A DNA stretch of 64,000 nucleotides from Bin87 sp026710825 (GTDB lineage: Bacteria; Chloroflexota; Dehalococcoidia; Lucifugimonadales; UBA3495), in assembly GCA_965232815.1 (NCBI GenBank), contig OZ247427.1, forward strand, positions 2,046,001-2,110,000, read 5' to 3'. Positions 1-9,700 of the stretch are shown here, piece by piece. Position numbers and translations under genes: made by a program. The notes under the pieces were generated by a model. The model was not told the origin of the DNA, searched no databases, and saw nothing but the letters and a program-made list of their open reading frames with translations. Position 1 is the stretch's first letter. The number at the start of each line of letters is the position of its first letter.

Positions 1-772
1 TCGCTGCCGCTTCAACCAGTTCCCATCCGTCCTCGATGCCGGGCAGCAACCGGTCGCATGCCTCGGCTTTCAGCACTGCCCGCCCGGTCTCATCGCTGTC
101 GTCAACGGACACTAACGCCGCCGTGACCTGTGCCGCCTCGACAGGATCAACCTCCGGCCGCGCCGTGAAGCAGCAGTGGCTGTACCCCGGGCTGCTCCAG
201 AACACCTTGAGGTCTCCGGAATTGATCCCGTGCCGCTCCGTCAACGTATCCAGCGTCCGTGCACTCACCGCGCCGGCATCGTAGTTGCGATCCAGCACCT
301 GCAACACGACGTCTATCTGGTCGCTGTTGTGCTGCTGATTTCGTTGGTCGTAGAAGTCCGCTGCAGCCAGCGAACGGGACGGCGTCATCCCCATTTCCTT
401 GAGGAAGTAGACGGGCAGCAGTCCCGCTTCCACCGAGTCCCGCGCCGCGAAGGCGAACCTTTTCCCCGGCAGGTCCTCTACCGTATCTATCTCCGAATCC
501 GCGCGCGCGATGAACTTGGTGGTGAACCCCACGTCAACGTCCCTCAGCGCCAGCACCGGCGCGCCATCGTCCATCGCTCGCCGCATCTTCACGTGCGACA
601 GCGGCCCATTCCACGCCAGGTTGATCTCACCGCGCACGAACGCGTCCACCATCTCGTCGTAGCCGGAGTAAAGCACCCAGTCGAACTCCACTCCTTTCCT
701 TTGGAACACCGTTTCCAACGCTTTGCAGAGGTCCAGATGTGCAACCGAACCCGTCGCTCCCATGCGTATCAT
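1..772 (-). CDS. PhnD-like phosphate/phosphonate ABC transporter substrate-binding protein (partial, C-terminus beyond window)
   Basis: An open frame runs from an ATG at 772 off the left edge (257 codons visible), with GGAGGT six bases before the start. The N-terminus reads MIRMGATGSVAHLDLCKALE. The middle carries the PhnD-type pattern: an aromatic/small cluster (LAWNGPLSHVKM) near residue 60, a segment that fits a ligand-binding DQIDVVLQVLDRNYDAGAVS stretch, and a late HCCFTARPEVDP segment resembling the 'ftar..ldp' region of this family. Family members bind phosphate, phosphite or phosphonate for an ABC importer. No signal peptide is visible, unusual for a binding protein; the protein may be cytoplasmic, or the family assignment may be only at fold level. 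It is divergent from the M28 peptidase, with about 225 bp between them. The fold call is fairly secure; the ligand is unknown. Confidence 0.7.
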   Translation of the reverse strand, partial: MIRMGATGSVAHLDLCKALETVFQRKGVEFDWVLYSGYDEMVDAFVRGEINLAWNGPLSHVKMRRAMDDGAPVLALRDVDVGFTTKFIARADSEIDTVEDLPGKRFAFAARDSVEAGLLPVYFLKEMGMTPSRSLAAADFYDQRNQQHNSDQIDVVLQVLDRNYDAGAVSARTLDTLTERHGINSGDLKVFWSSPGYSHCCFTARPEVDPVEAAQVTAALVSVDDSDETGRAVLKAEACDRLLPGIEDGWELVEAAA

Positions 773-997
773 CTCGCCACCTCCGGCAGTTCCTGAACCT
801 ATCCAGGCGGATTAAATTCGTGGTTGCCTGGCATTCTTCGCCAGTCTAACAGCCTGCCCACACACTGCCAACCAACGGTGTCCTTGTGCCGAGCATGGGG
901 ATTTGGCATTATCTGCGCGGCAATCATGGGGCGAAATAAAACCTTCGGGATGTCCGCGGCGTAAAGAGCGGCAACTGCGATAAGGTACGATGCTGAC

Positions 998-2503
998 ATG
1001 AACACTATTGCCCGCAATATCCGGCGGGGCGGCCCTGTTCTGGCGATCATGGCGTTGCTCTGGATAGCCGCTCTGGCTTGTGTTGCCGGACAGGAGCCTC
1101 CCACTTCTGGCGCCACGTCAACCGCCGCGCATTTGGCGTCGGGCGCAACGGTGGCGCTCACCAGGCCTCCCGCCCCGACCCTTGCTCCGACTGCGCCGCC
1201 CACCGCAACGGAGGCTCCCACGCCCAATGCGATGGCGGAAACGCCTGAGCATGCCGTCGCCTCTCCCACCGCAACACCGACGACCGCTCCCGATCCTGCG
1301 ACCCAGGACGCCGAGCCGACGGCTGCGGCTGTCTCCCCCACATTTGTCGATCGGGACCTGTTGGAGGAACGGGCATCCTCCTTTCTGAACGAATTGGTCG
1401 ATGAAGTCGGTGTCAGGACCAGCGGCACCGACCTTGAGGAAGCGGCTGCCGAATACTTGGTTAAACGCCTTAAGGGCCTGGGATACGCACCGGAGATCCA
1501 GGAATTTGCCTGGGAGTCGCCAGCCGCCACGCTGGGAATCGCCGGTCTGGAGCCGGGGAGCCTGGACGCTAACATCCTCACCGGGACCGGAAGCGGGAGC
1601 GTAACTGCGCAACTGGCATCGGTGGGTCAGGCCAAAGTTGAAGACATCCCTACGGAGGGCTTGGAGGGCAAGATCGCCCTGATCGAGCGCGGCGAAATCA
1701 CCTTTGGCAGCAAGGTGTCCCAAGTGCATAACGCCGGCGCAGTGGCCGCCATCATCTATAACAACGAGCAGGGAAACTTCCGGGGCACCCTGGGCGGCCG
1801 GGGCCGCATTCCCGCCATTTCCCTGTCTCGGGCCGACGGTCTCATGCTCAAAGAGTTGGTGGAACAAGACAACCCCGTCGAGGCAACCGTCGCCGTCCAG
1901 GACAATGCCGTGCCATCCCGCAACGTGATCGCCGAACTCCCGGGATCAGGGGACGGGGTCATCGTAATCGGCGCTCACTACGACACCGTGCCCGACTCTG
2001 TGGGTGCATCGGACAACTCCTCCGGCCTGGCCGCGCTGCTGACCGTTGCCGAACAACTCGGCGACCGCACATTCGCCTACACCCTGCGGTTCGTAGCATT
2101 CGGGTCCGAAGAAACGGGACTGCACGGCAGCGAGCACTACGTGGACACCCTCTCGGCAAAGGAACTTGAGCAAATCTATCTGATGATTAATTTGGATTCC
2201 ATCGGCTCCGGCGACCGCCTCGTGGTGTCAGGCGATCGCTGGGCGGTAGGCCACGTGCGGGACGCCGCGGACCGCGAGGACATCTTGCTCGACGTGAGCG
2301 CCGGGGGCGGTGGGGGCAGCGATCATGCCAACTTCCGCCGGGCCTGGGTGCCGGTGGTCTTTTTCCTCGCCGACGACCTTTCCCGCATCAACTCGCCCGC
2401 GGACACCATGGAACGCATCAACCCGCGCCTGCTGGGAGACGCCACCGCTCTGACGCTGGACTTGCTGGAAAACGTGCACGGCCTCCCCGGCTACGGGCAG
2501 TGA
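998..2503 (+). CDS. Secreted lipoprotein M28-family zinc aminopeptidase with PA domain
   Basis: The 501-residue protein begins with a basic stretch, a hydrophobic helix and a lipobox ending LAC near residue 28, so it is probably a lipoprotein facing the outside. A Pro/Thr/Ala-rich linker covers about residues 35-115. A protease-associated (PA) domain follows at about 205-290 (KIALIERGEITF, then NAGAVAAIIYNN). The M28 peptidase core follows from about 308: GAHYDTVPDSVGASDNSSG holds the first His and bridging Asp, FGSEETGLHGSEHY the Glu pair, NLDSIGSGD another Asp and GGSDHANF the last His. All metal ligands expected of M28 are present. The likely role is trimming of extracellular peptides. An ATG seven bases upstream is out of frame, so 998 is used. 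A perfect hairpin at 2633-2664 lies downstream. Confidence 0.85.
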   Translation: MNTIARNIRRGGPVLAIMALLWIAALACVAGQEPPTSGATSTAAHLASGATVALTRPPAPTLAPTAPPTATEAPTPNAMAETPEHAVASPTATPTTAPDPATQDAEPTAAAVSPTFVDRDLLEERASSFLNELVDEVGVRTSGTDLEEAAAEYLVKRLKGLGYAPEIQEFAWESPAATLGIAGLEPGSLDANILTGTGSGSVTAQLASVGQAKVEDIPTEGLEGKIALIERGEITFGSKVSQVHNAGAVAAIIYNNEQGNFRGTLGGRGRIPAISLSRADGLMLKELVEQDNPVEATVAVQDNAVPSRNVIAELPGSGDGVIVIGAHYDTVPDSVGASDNSSGLAALLTVAEQLGDRTFAYTLRFVAFGSEETGLHGSEHYVDTLSAKELEQIYLMINLDSIGSGDRLVVSGDRWAVGHVRDAADREDILLDVSAGGGGGSDHANFRRAWVPVVFFLADDLSRINSPADTMERINPRLLGDATALTLDLLENVHGLPGYGQ

Positions 2504-2632
2504 TCGCCAACGTTGGCCTTGCCGATAAAGCCATTCGTCATAGAGGGTACGAGATAGAGGGTACGAGCCTGCACGCTCAGGCAACCGGAAGATTCCGCGC
2601 GACGCCGGCCGCTGATGAGTCAATTGTAATGA

Positions 2633-2664
2633 AAGGGCAGCGGGTTTGGATGCCCGCTGCCCTT
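2633..2664. terminator. Perfect 12-bp stem hairpin between convergent genes
   Basis: The arms at 2633-2644 and 2653-2664 (AAGGGCAGCGGG and its complement) are perfectly paired around an 8-nt loop. It lies between the stop of the M28 peptidase (2503) and the stop of the minus-strand gene ending at 2710. No clear T-run follows on either strand, so it is a probable bidirectional transcript end rather than a textbook intrinsic terminator. Confidence 0.6.
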
Positions 2665-2709
2665 CGCTGTGCCGGTCATGCTCTGTCGGCAATCAGCCCC
2701 CAAAGCTGT

Positions 2710-3435
2710 CTACTCCGACGGAGCCTCGATCAGTCCTACGTGCGCGACGTATCCATTCGTCCAGCCCAGCCCGCTGTCGATTCTCCAGATGCGGCGTTCC
2801 GACCAGACTCCGTCTATCGTGGCGTCGGCGAAGTCAAACTGGCGGTCGCCAATCTGCAAAATCAGGTTGTGGGGCAGACTCACGTCGGCCAGGAAGTACA
2901 AATCCCGAATGCCGCTGATGAGGTCTTTGTCAATGAACAGGCCTTTAACCGTGTATTCCACGCCGTCGTAACTGAACTTTTTGTCCGCCAGGCTTCCCCG
3001 GTTGCCCCCAGCCGTTGCGCCCAGCATATATCCCCAACTTTTGCTGAGCGCATCGGATGCCACGCCAACCGTGAGATCGGTGGCCCACACGTTCTCTTCT
3101 GCGACGCATTCGTCATCCACATGCGTTGGCGCCAGCGGGCGCTCGTGGTTGTCAGCAGTGGAGGCCTCCAGGGCTCCCATCGGATCGTTGTCCCAGTTGC
3201 TCAGTCGGGGGTCCGGGTATTGAAAGGGCAACATCGGCGCGTCGGTCGAGAAATCCCTCTCCCATCCCTCACTATTTCCTGGGTTTGTGTCGTAGGCGTC
3301 AGCAATCGGTATTCTGAGGAATGCCGTCGCGATGACGACGACGCCCATCACCGCCGTTAATACCGCCGCGAATCTCAATATCGTCCGGGCACGGTGACGC
3401 CGCGAGTGGACCCCACAGTTTCCATTACCAGTCAT
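2710..3435 (-). CDS. Secreted or membrane-anchored protein of unknown function
   Basis: The 241-residue protein has an Arg-rich N-terminus followed by one strong hydrophobic helix (about residues 20-45), so it is exported or anchored by a signal-anchor. The mature part contains a beta-rich C-terminal stretch (LILQIGDRQFDFADAT, then IWRIDSGLGWTNGYVAHV). This resembles, from memory, a small beta-sandwich unit common in Chloroflexota surface proteins; I do not know a named function. I chose the second Met (3435) because GGAGGAG lies eight to nine bases upstream, whereas it nearly touches the first Met at 3441. It is read divergently from the FAD/Fe-S gene across a 350-bp gap. Two cysteines give no recognisable metal site. 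Confidence 0.6.
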   Translation of the reverse strand: MTGNGNCGVHSRRHRARTILRFAAVLTAVMGVVVIATAFLRIPIADAYDTNPGNSEGWERDFSTDAPMLPFQYPDPRLSNWDNDPMGALEASTADNHERPLAPTHVDDECVAEENVWATDLTVGVASDALSKSWGYMLGATAGGNRGSLADKKFSYDGVEYTVKGLFIDKDLISGIRDLYFLADVSLPHNLILQIGDRQFDFADATIDGVWSERRIWRIDSGLGWTNGYVAHVGLIEAPSE

Positions 3436-3513
3436 TATCATGACTCCTCCGTTTAGTTATCGGTCAACGGGTATTCCCGTCTACCATTTGGTTTGTATCC
3501 CGGTTATCAACTT

Positions 3514-3533
3514 GATATGAAACGTATCATATC
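3514..3533. promoter_or_regulatory. 20-bp near-perfect palindrome, candidate operator
   Basis: The sequence GATATGAAACGTATCATATC is an inverted repeat of two perfect 7-bp arms (GATATGA / TCATATC) around AACGTA, with one mismatch over the whole 20 bp. It is the only such AT-rich palindrome in the roughly 350-bp gap (3436-3794) between two divergent genes, as expected of a dimeric repressor site (TetR/GntR size). No other feature is seen in this gap except the AGGAGG ribosome site for the gene at 3795. Confidence 0.45.
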
Positions 3534-3794
3534 TCTCTATTCGATCAGTGTCAATATGGTCCCGTCGCAAGATCCCCTTGGGCGTATCCTGTTGGTCGCA
3601 TCAACGACCGGATCCGTATGGCAGACTTCGCTGGTGTCACAGCCGATTTCAGCCTCCTCACGATTGCCTTTCAGCGTTTGCCGTAACGGGGGTGCTCTTG
3701 GAGGGACGGCCGGCGGAGCCCGCAAGTTGCTGCCTACGGCCGGGTACGTTAGTCTATCCCGCGTCGATACGACGAACCGCAGGAGGAACCCGCC

Positions 3795-6719
3795 ATGGCG
3801 ACGGTATTGGAACGCAGGATCAGGGGCAGGGAGCGACAGGACATCGCCGACGAACTCAGCAGCCGCGTGGATGGCGAGGTGCGGTTCGACCCTCACTCGC
3901 GCCTGCTCTACAGCACCGACGCCAGCATCTACCAGATGGAACCCGTCGGCGTCGTGATCCCGCGCAACGCCGCTGATGTCCAGGCCGTCGTTGAATTTGG
4001 CGCTCGCGAAGGCATCCCCGTACTGCCGCGTTCCGGAGGCACCAGCCTCGCCGGCCAGACCGTCAACCACGCAATAGTCCTCGATTTCAGCAAGTACCTC
4101 AACAACGTCCTGGAGGTGAACCCCGAGGAGCAGTGGGCGCGAGTGCAGCCCGGCATAATCCTCGAACAACTCACTCGCCAGGTCTCCGGCCACGGTCTCC
4201 AGTACGCGCCCGACCCGACCACTGCCAACCGCGCCTGCGTCGGCGGCGGCATCGGCAACAATACCTGTGGCGCTCACTCCGTCATCTACGGCAAGACCCT
4301 TGACCACATCAGGGAACTGGACGTCATCTTGTCGGATGGTTCCACAGCGCACCTGGGCGAACTGACTCCGGCCGAACTGGAATCCCGTCTCAGCGCCGGC
4401 GGACTCGAGGGCGAGATCTACCGCGGCGTCCTCCGTATCGCCCGCGAACAGAAGGACGAGATCGACCGCACCTACGCCAAGATCCAGCGTCGCGTTAGCG
4501 GCTACAACCTGGACGAGTTCATCTTGGACGATGGACACAGCGGCCCCGTCAACCTGGCCCGAATGGTGGTCGGATCCGAGGGCACCCTCTGCGTCGTCAC
4601 TGAGGCCAAGGTCAACCTCGTCCCGCGTCCCACGATGACCTCACTGTCCATCCTCCATTTCCGCACCATATTCGACGCCAGCGAGGCCACCACCCGCGTC
4701 CTGACCCACGACCCGTCCTCCATCGAACTGATCGACAAGATGGTCCTCGACCGGGGCCGCGAAGCTCTCGGCTCGTCGCGCAACCTGTCGTTCATCGAGG
4801 GAGATCCCGGCGCAATGCTCGTCGTCGAGTTCTACGGTGAATCCGAGGACGAATTGACCGCCCGCATGAACGCCCTCAAGGCCGACATCGGCCTTGCCTA
4901 CGCTTGCGTCAACATCCTTGACCGCGCCGGCCAGGCCGCCGTCTGGAACGTCCGCAAGGGCGGTCTCGGCCTGCTGATGAGCACCCGCGGCGACGCCAAG
5001 CCCATCCCGTTCGTCGAAGACCCTGCCGTCGATCCCTCGGTGATGGGCGAGTTCGTCCGCCGCTTCGATGAGATCGTCACTGAGCACGGCACCACCGCCG
5101 GCTACTACGGCCACGCATCCGTGGGCTGCCTCCACATCCGTCCCCTGATCAGCCTCAAGAACGAGGAAGGCATCAACAAGATGGTCTCCATCGGCGACGC
5201 CGTCTCCGACCTGATCAAGGAGTTCGGCGGCTCCATGAGCGGCGAACACGGCGACGGCATCGTGCGCGGCGTCTGGACTCGCAAGATGTTCGGCGACCAG
5301 ATCTACAACGCCTTCCGGGAACTCAAGCAGACCTGGGATCCCCAGAGCATCATGAACCCCGGCAAGATCATCGACACGCCGCCCATGACCGAGAACCTGC
5401 GCTACGGTATGACCTACCAGGCCACGGAACTGCAAACATCGCTGGACTTCTCGGCAGACTTTGGGTACGCCGGCGCGGTCGAAATGTGTAACGGTATGGG
5501 CGCCTGCCGCAAGCTCGATGGCTCCATGTGCCCGTCATTCATGGCCACCCGCGACGAGGAGCACTCGACCCGTGGTCGCGCCAACCTGCTGCGCGCCGCA
5601 CTGTCCGGCCGAATGCCCGACGGCGCGGAGAGTTCCATCACTGACCACCGCCTCCACCAGGCCCTGGACCTTTGCCTCGAATGCAAGGCGTGCAAGGCCG
5701 AGTGTGAGTCCGGCGTTGACATGGCCAAGCTCAAGTACGAGTTCCTCGACCACTACCACAAGGAACACGGCGTCCCGCTGCGCTCGCGATTATTCGCCAA
5801 CATCAACGTCCTGAACCGCTTGGGCAGCCGGTACGCTCCCATCAGCAACTGGCTGGCCGGAACTGGCCTGGGCAGGTCGCTGGCGTCCACGTTCCTGGGC
5901 ATCGCGCCCCAGCGTCAGCAACCTGCATTCGCGTCTCAGCCACTGCCCCAGTGGTTCGCCCAGCGCAGCCGCAACGGACACGGCGCAAAATACGGCACGG
6001 TCGCCCTGTACAACGACACTTTCATGAACTACAACTACCCCGAAATCGGCATCGCAGCCGTGGAGGTTTTGGAAGCCGCCGGATACTCCGTCGAGTTGGT
6101 CAACGGCGGTTGCTGCGGCCGCCCCATGATCTCCAAGGGCCTGCTCGACCAGGCTCGGGAGCAGGCCAACGCCAACATCGACGCCCTCTACGCGTACGCC
6201 GAACGCGGCATTCCCATCGTCGGTTGCGAACCCAGTTGTCTGCTCACCCTGCGCGATGAGTATCCCGAGTTCATCGCTGATGACCGGGCTGGAACGGTTG
6301 CCGAAAATTCATTCCTCATCGACGAATTCCTGAGCCGCGCGCACTCTGCCGGAAAGCTCGATCTGGAATTTTCAGCCTTGAATAAGAAGGTCATGTTCCA
6401 CGGCCACTGCCACCAGAAGGCCATCTCAGGAACCGGCGACTCCATGTTCGTGCTCAACATGCCGCCCGGCTACGAGGCGGAGTTGATCAACGCCGGGTGC
6501 TGTGGCATGGCCGGTTCGTTCGGCTTCGAGAAAGAGCACTACGACATCTCCATGCAGATCGGCGGCCTGTCTTTGTTCCCCGCCATCGAGGCCAAGCCCG
6601 ACGCGGAAGTCGCCGTCATGGGAGTGTCCTGCCGCCAGCAGGTCGAACACGGCGCGGGACGTCGTGCTCGCCATCTCATCGAGGTCCTCCGGGATGCCGT
6701 CGTGCCGCCGACCCACTAG
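3795..6719 (+). CDS. FAD-linked oxidase fused to Fe-S/CCG domains (D-2-hydroxyacid dehydrogenase type)
   Basis: This 974-residue fusion matches the YdiJ-like layout. An N-terminal FAD_binding_4 domain has its pyrophosphate loop at about residue 77 (PRSGGTSLAGQ), and an FAD-oxidase C-terminal domain reaches about residue 530. An Fe-S region follows with CNGMGAC near 563 and CLECKACKAEC near 627, then two CCG domains with GGCCGRP near 772, GHCHQKA near 875 and AGCCGMAGSFGFEKEH near 902. Such enzymes oxidise D-lactate, D-2-hydroxyglutarate or glycolate and pass electrons through the clusters to a quinone or other carrier. AGGAGG sits nine bases before the ATG. The stop codon overlaps the stop of the convergent CARDB gene within a CTAG palindrome. 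The substrate is not determinable from the sequence. Confidence 0.88.
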   Translation: MATVLERRIRGRERQDIADELSSRVDGEVRFDPHSRLLYSTDASIYQMEPVGVVIPRNAADVQAVVEFGAREGIPVLPRSGGTSLAGQTVNHAIVLDFSKYLNNVLEVNPEEQWARVQPGIILEQLTRQVSGHGLQYAPDPTTANRACVGGGIGNNTCGAHSVIYGKTLDHIRELDVILSDGSTAHLGELTPAELESRLSAGGLEGEIYRGVLRIAREQKDEIDRTYAKIQRRVSGYNLDEFILDDGHSGPVNLARMVVGSEGTLCVVTEAKVNLVPRPTMTSLSILHFRTIFDASEATTRVLTHDPSSIELIDKMVLDRGREALGSSRNLSFIEGDPGAMLVVEFYGESEDELTARMNALKADIGLAYACVNILDRAGQAAVWNVRKGGLGLLMSTRGDAKPIPFVEDPAVDPSVMGEFVRRFDEIVTEHGTTAGYYGHASVGCLHIRPLISLKNEEGINKMVSIGDAVSDLIKEFGGSMSGEHGDGIVRGVWTRKMFGDQIYNAFRELKQTWDPQSIMNPGKIIDTPPMTENLRYGMTYQATELQTSLDFSADFGYAGAVEMCNGMGACRKLDGSMCPSFMATRDEEHSTRGRANLLRAALSGRMPDGAESSITDHRLHQALDLCLECKACKAECESGVDMAKLKYEFLDHYHKEHGVPLRSRLFANINVLNRLGSRYAPISNWLAGTGLGRSLASTFLGIAPQRQQPAFASQPLPQWFAQRSRNGHGAKYGTVALYNDTFMNYNYPEIGIAAVEVLEAAGYSVELVNGGCCGRPMISKGLLDQAREQANANIDALYAYAERGIPIVGCEPSCLLTLRDEYPEFIADDRAGTVAENSFLIDEFLSRAHSAGKLDLEFSALNKKVMFHGHCHQKAISGTGDSMFVLNMPPGYEAELINAGCCGMAGSFGFEKEHYDISMQIGGLSLFPAIEAKPDAEVAVMGVSCRQQVEHGAGRRARHLIEVLRDAVVPPTH

Positions 6720-9700
6720 CGCACCAGTGCCCACACGCCCGGACATCCCGCCCTTGGGGTGATCCAACCCGCCGTCAGCCACTGAATTGCCGCGCACATC
6801 ACCGGTGTCAACTCGAACTCTCGTTGGTTTGAGCCCGCGGGCGTCCCAGTAAACCGTCCATTTTGTGGCGCCATATTGCCGCCCAACGCCTCAACCAGTG
6901 CGATCCCCTGTTCCCCGTACACGCTCGTTACTCCGTTCAAAGCAACGATGTTGCTGGGGTACTCGCCATACAGTCCGAGGCGTACTTCCTTGATTGGCCC
7001 TGGCGCAGTTGGAACGTGGTCGCGTCCGCCGAATCCCACCGTGATGTTCCGGTTCGTCAGGATCTCCGCCGGTGCTAGGTCTGATCGATTGTTGGCGGGA
7101 TCGATATCATACTGAGCCTCGGCTTTTATCTGCAGAATGTGCTCGCCCAGTTCGTACCTCAAAGTCTTCCAGGTAAATTCAACCACGCCCGACTCTCCGG
7201 CTTCCAGGCTGATACTGTCCTCGTACATCAGCCTGTCATGCGTCGTGTCCCACAGGCTGATCGTAGCCCTTCCTCCGTATTGCCCGTTGTTCCGCACGAA
7301 CGCCGCCACCTCTGCCCAATCCCCTTTCACAATCGGATACGCCGGATTCGGCGCGTAAATTTCAACCACTTCAAAGTCCACCGTCGGTGGCAGCAGTTCT
7401 ATGCTGAACGTCTCGCTGCTTGGCGCAGTTTCGATGCGGAAGAAATGCAGTCCGGGTTCATACCTGCTGGTTCGCCAAATGAAAGTGACCGTAGCGGTGG
7501 CGCCGGCATCCACGTGGGGTCGACGCGTTTCCGGCTGCTTGTCCTCTGAGGGAAAGTGCAGCGTGACGGGCAGGCTTCCTGCCTGACCACCGTGATTGGA
7601 GATCTCTACCGTGATGGACACCGCATCTCCGACCACTGGTTCGCGCGGTGTCCATGAAATGGCTCCGCTTGAGAAATTTGGAGTAGCGGGCAATGCAGGT
7701 TTGGAGAGTCGTACGAGCATTTGTGCATTGGGAGAACTCCCGCCATGACCGATGGTGATGTCCCGGTCCGCCACGATGGTGGTCGCCCCCATTTGGCCGA
7801 CGTCGTTTCCCTGGTTTGTATCGTTGTCGGCGTCCACCTCGACTTGCCAACGGTAGGCTCCGGTCTGGTAGCGCATGGTTTTCCACGTAAAGCCCACCAC
7901 TCGAGACTCGTGCGCTTGCAAATCCACACGTTCGCTGTACATGACCCGGCCGTGCGAAACATCTCGTAGCATCACCGTGGCGCGGCCTTCGTGCGGTCCC
8001 GCATTCCGCACCAGGGCGGATATGTCCACCCAATCGCCCTGGACGACCGGGGTGTCCGGGCTCGGCCCATACGTTTCCACCACTTCGAAGTCCACCGTCG
8101 GCGGCAGCAGTTCTATGCTGAACGTCTCGCTGCTTGGCGCAGTTTCAATGCGGAAGGAATGTATTCCGGGTTCATACCTGCTGGTTCGCCAAATGAACGT
8201 GACCGTCGCGGTGGCGCCGGCATCCAAGTACGGTCGGCGCGTTTCCGGCTGCTTGCCCTCTGAGGGAAAGTGCAGCGTTACGGGCAGTCTTCCTGCCTGA
8301 CCCCCATGATTGGAGATCTCCACCGTGATAGTAACCGCATCTCCGACCACTGGTTCGTTTGGCGTCCATGAAATCGCTCCCCTCGAGAAATGTGGAGTAG
8401 CGGGCAATACAGGTTTGGAGAGTCGTCCGAGCTTTTGTGCATGGGGAGAACTCCCGCCATGACCGATGGTGATGTCCCGGTCCGCCACGATGGTGGCCGT
8501 CCCCATTTGGCCAACGTTGTTTCCGCGATTTGTATCGTTGTCGGCGTCAACCTCTACTTGCCAACGGTACGCTCCGGTCTGGTAGCGCATGGTTTTCCAC
8601 GTAAAGTCCACCACTCGAGACTCGTGGGCTTGCAATTCCACACTTTCGCTGTACATGACCCGGCCACGCGAAACATCCCGTAGCATCACCGTGGCGCGGC
8701 CTTCCTGCGGCCCGGCATTCCGCACCAGTGCGGATATGTCCACCCAATCGCCCTGGACGATCGGGGCATCCGGGCTCGGCCCATAGGTTTCAACCACTCT
8801 GAAATCCACCGTTGGTGCGGTCAAAGCGGCCGTAAATGTACGTTCGCCGCCCGGTACCGAGACCCGGAACTCGTGGTCGCCCGGGCCGTAATTGCTGGTG
8901 CGCCATGTGAACTCGGCGTACACGGTTTCCCCGGGTTCAGCGTAGGGTTTGCGCGTCTCAGGCTGCTTCCTTGCTGACGGAAAATGCAGCGTGACCGGAA
9001 CGTTCGCCGACACGAGGCTTTCGTTCCGCACCGCCACGGATACCAACACCGGCTCGCCTACCACCGGCAACTCCGGATCGATGCTGATCTCCTCTATGAT
9101 CGCGGAGATCGTCGGTGCCAGCAGATGCACCGTGATCTCCGATTCCGTGAGGCCTGTCGTGGTGTTGTTCTCGAGGATCAACTCGGCCCTGAGAGAGTGC
9201 GCGCCAACGTTGTAATTCCGCGTTTTCCATGTGAAATTCGCGGTAGCGGTTTGGCCTGCCGGTATCCTCATGGTGATCGTCTCAGGTAGCTTGTCCGGCG
9301 ATGGAAACGACAGCCGCACCGGAATCTGTCCCCCCGCATTACCGTTGTTGACAACCGTTACGAGAATTTCAACCGACTGACCCTGCACCGCGGATCCGGA
9401 TGGCTCGCTGGAAACTCCGATGATTTCCGCGTCAATGATCGGCGGCGGAGTGGCCGTCGGTGTGGGTGTAGGCGTCGGCGTTAGAGTCACGGTCGGCGTG
9501 ATGGTGGGAGTCGCAGTCGGCGTTCCCGTAGCAGTAGGAGTGGGACTTGGTGTGGCAGTAGCCGTGGGCGGATAAATGGGCGGTGTGGCAATCGACGGTT
9601 TCGCAACCAGGCCTACGATGCTCCCTGAGGTCTTTTGCGCGCCCCCAATCAGCACGAAAACCGAAACGGCGTCCACGGATACCAACCACGCGTCGAACGA

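Noticed and set aside
176..796. 206-residue plus-strand frame at the left edge
   Set aside because: It is antisense to the PhnD-like protein, which has family motifs and a good ribosome site on the minus strand.
799..1581. Long minus-strand frame and several others opposite the M28 peptidase
   Set aside because: Composition is that of an antisense shadow (Ala/Arg/Ser-rich, no motifs); the plus-strand M28 frame has clear domain motifs.
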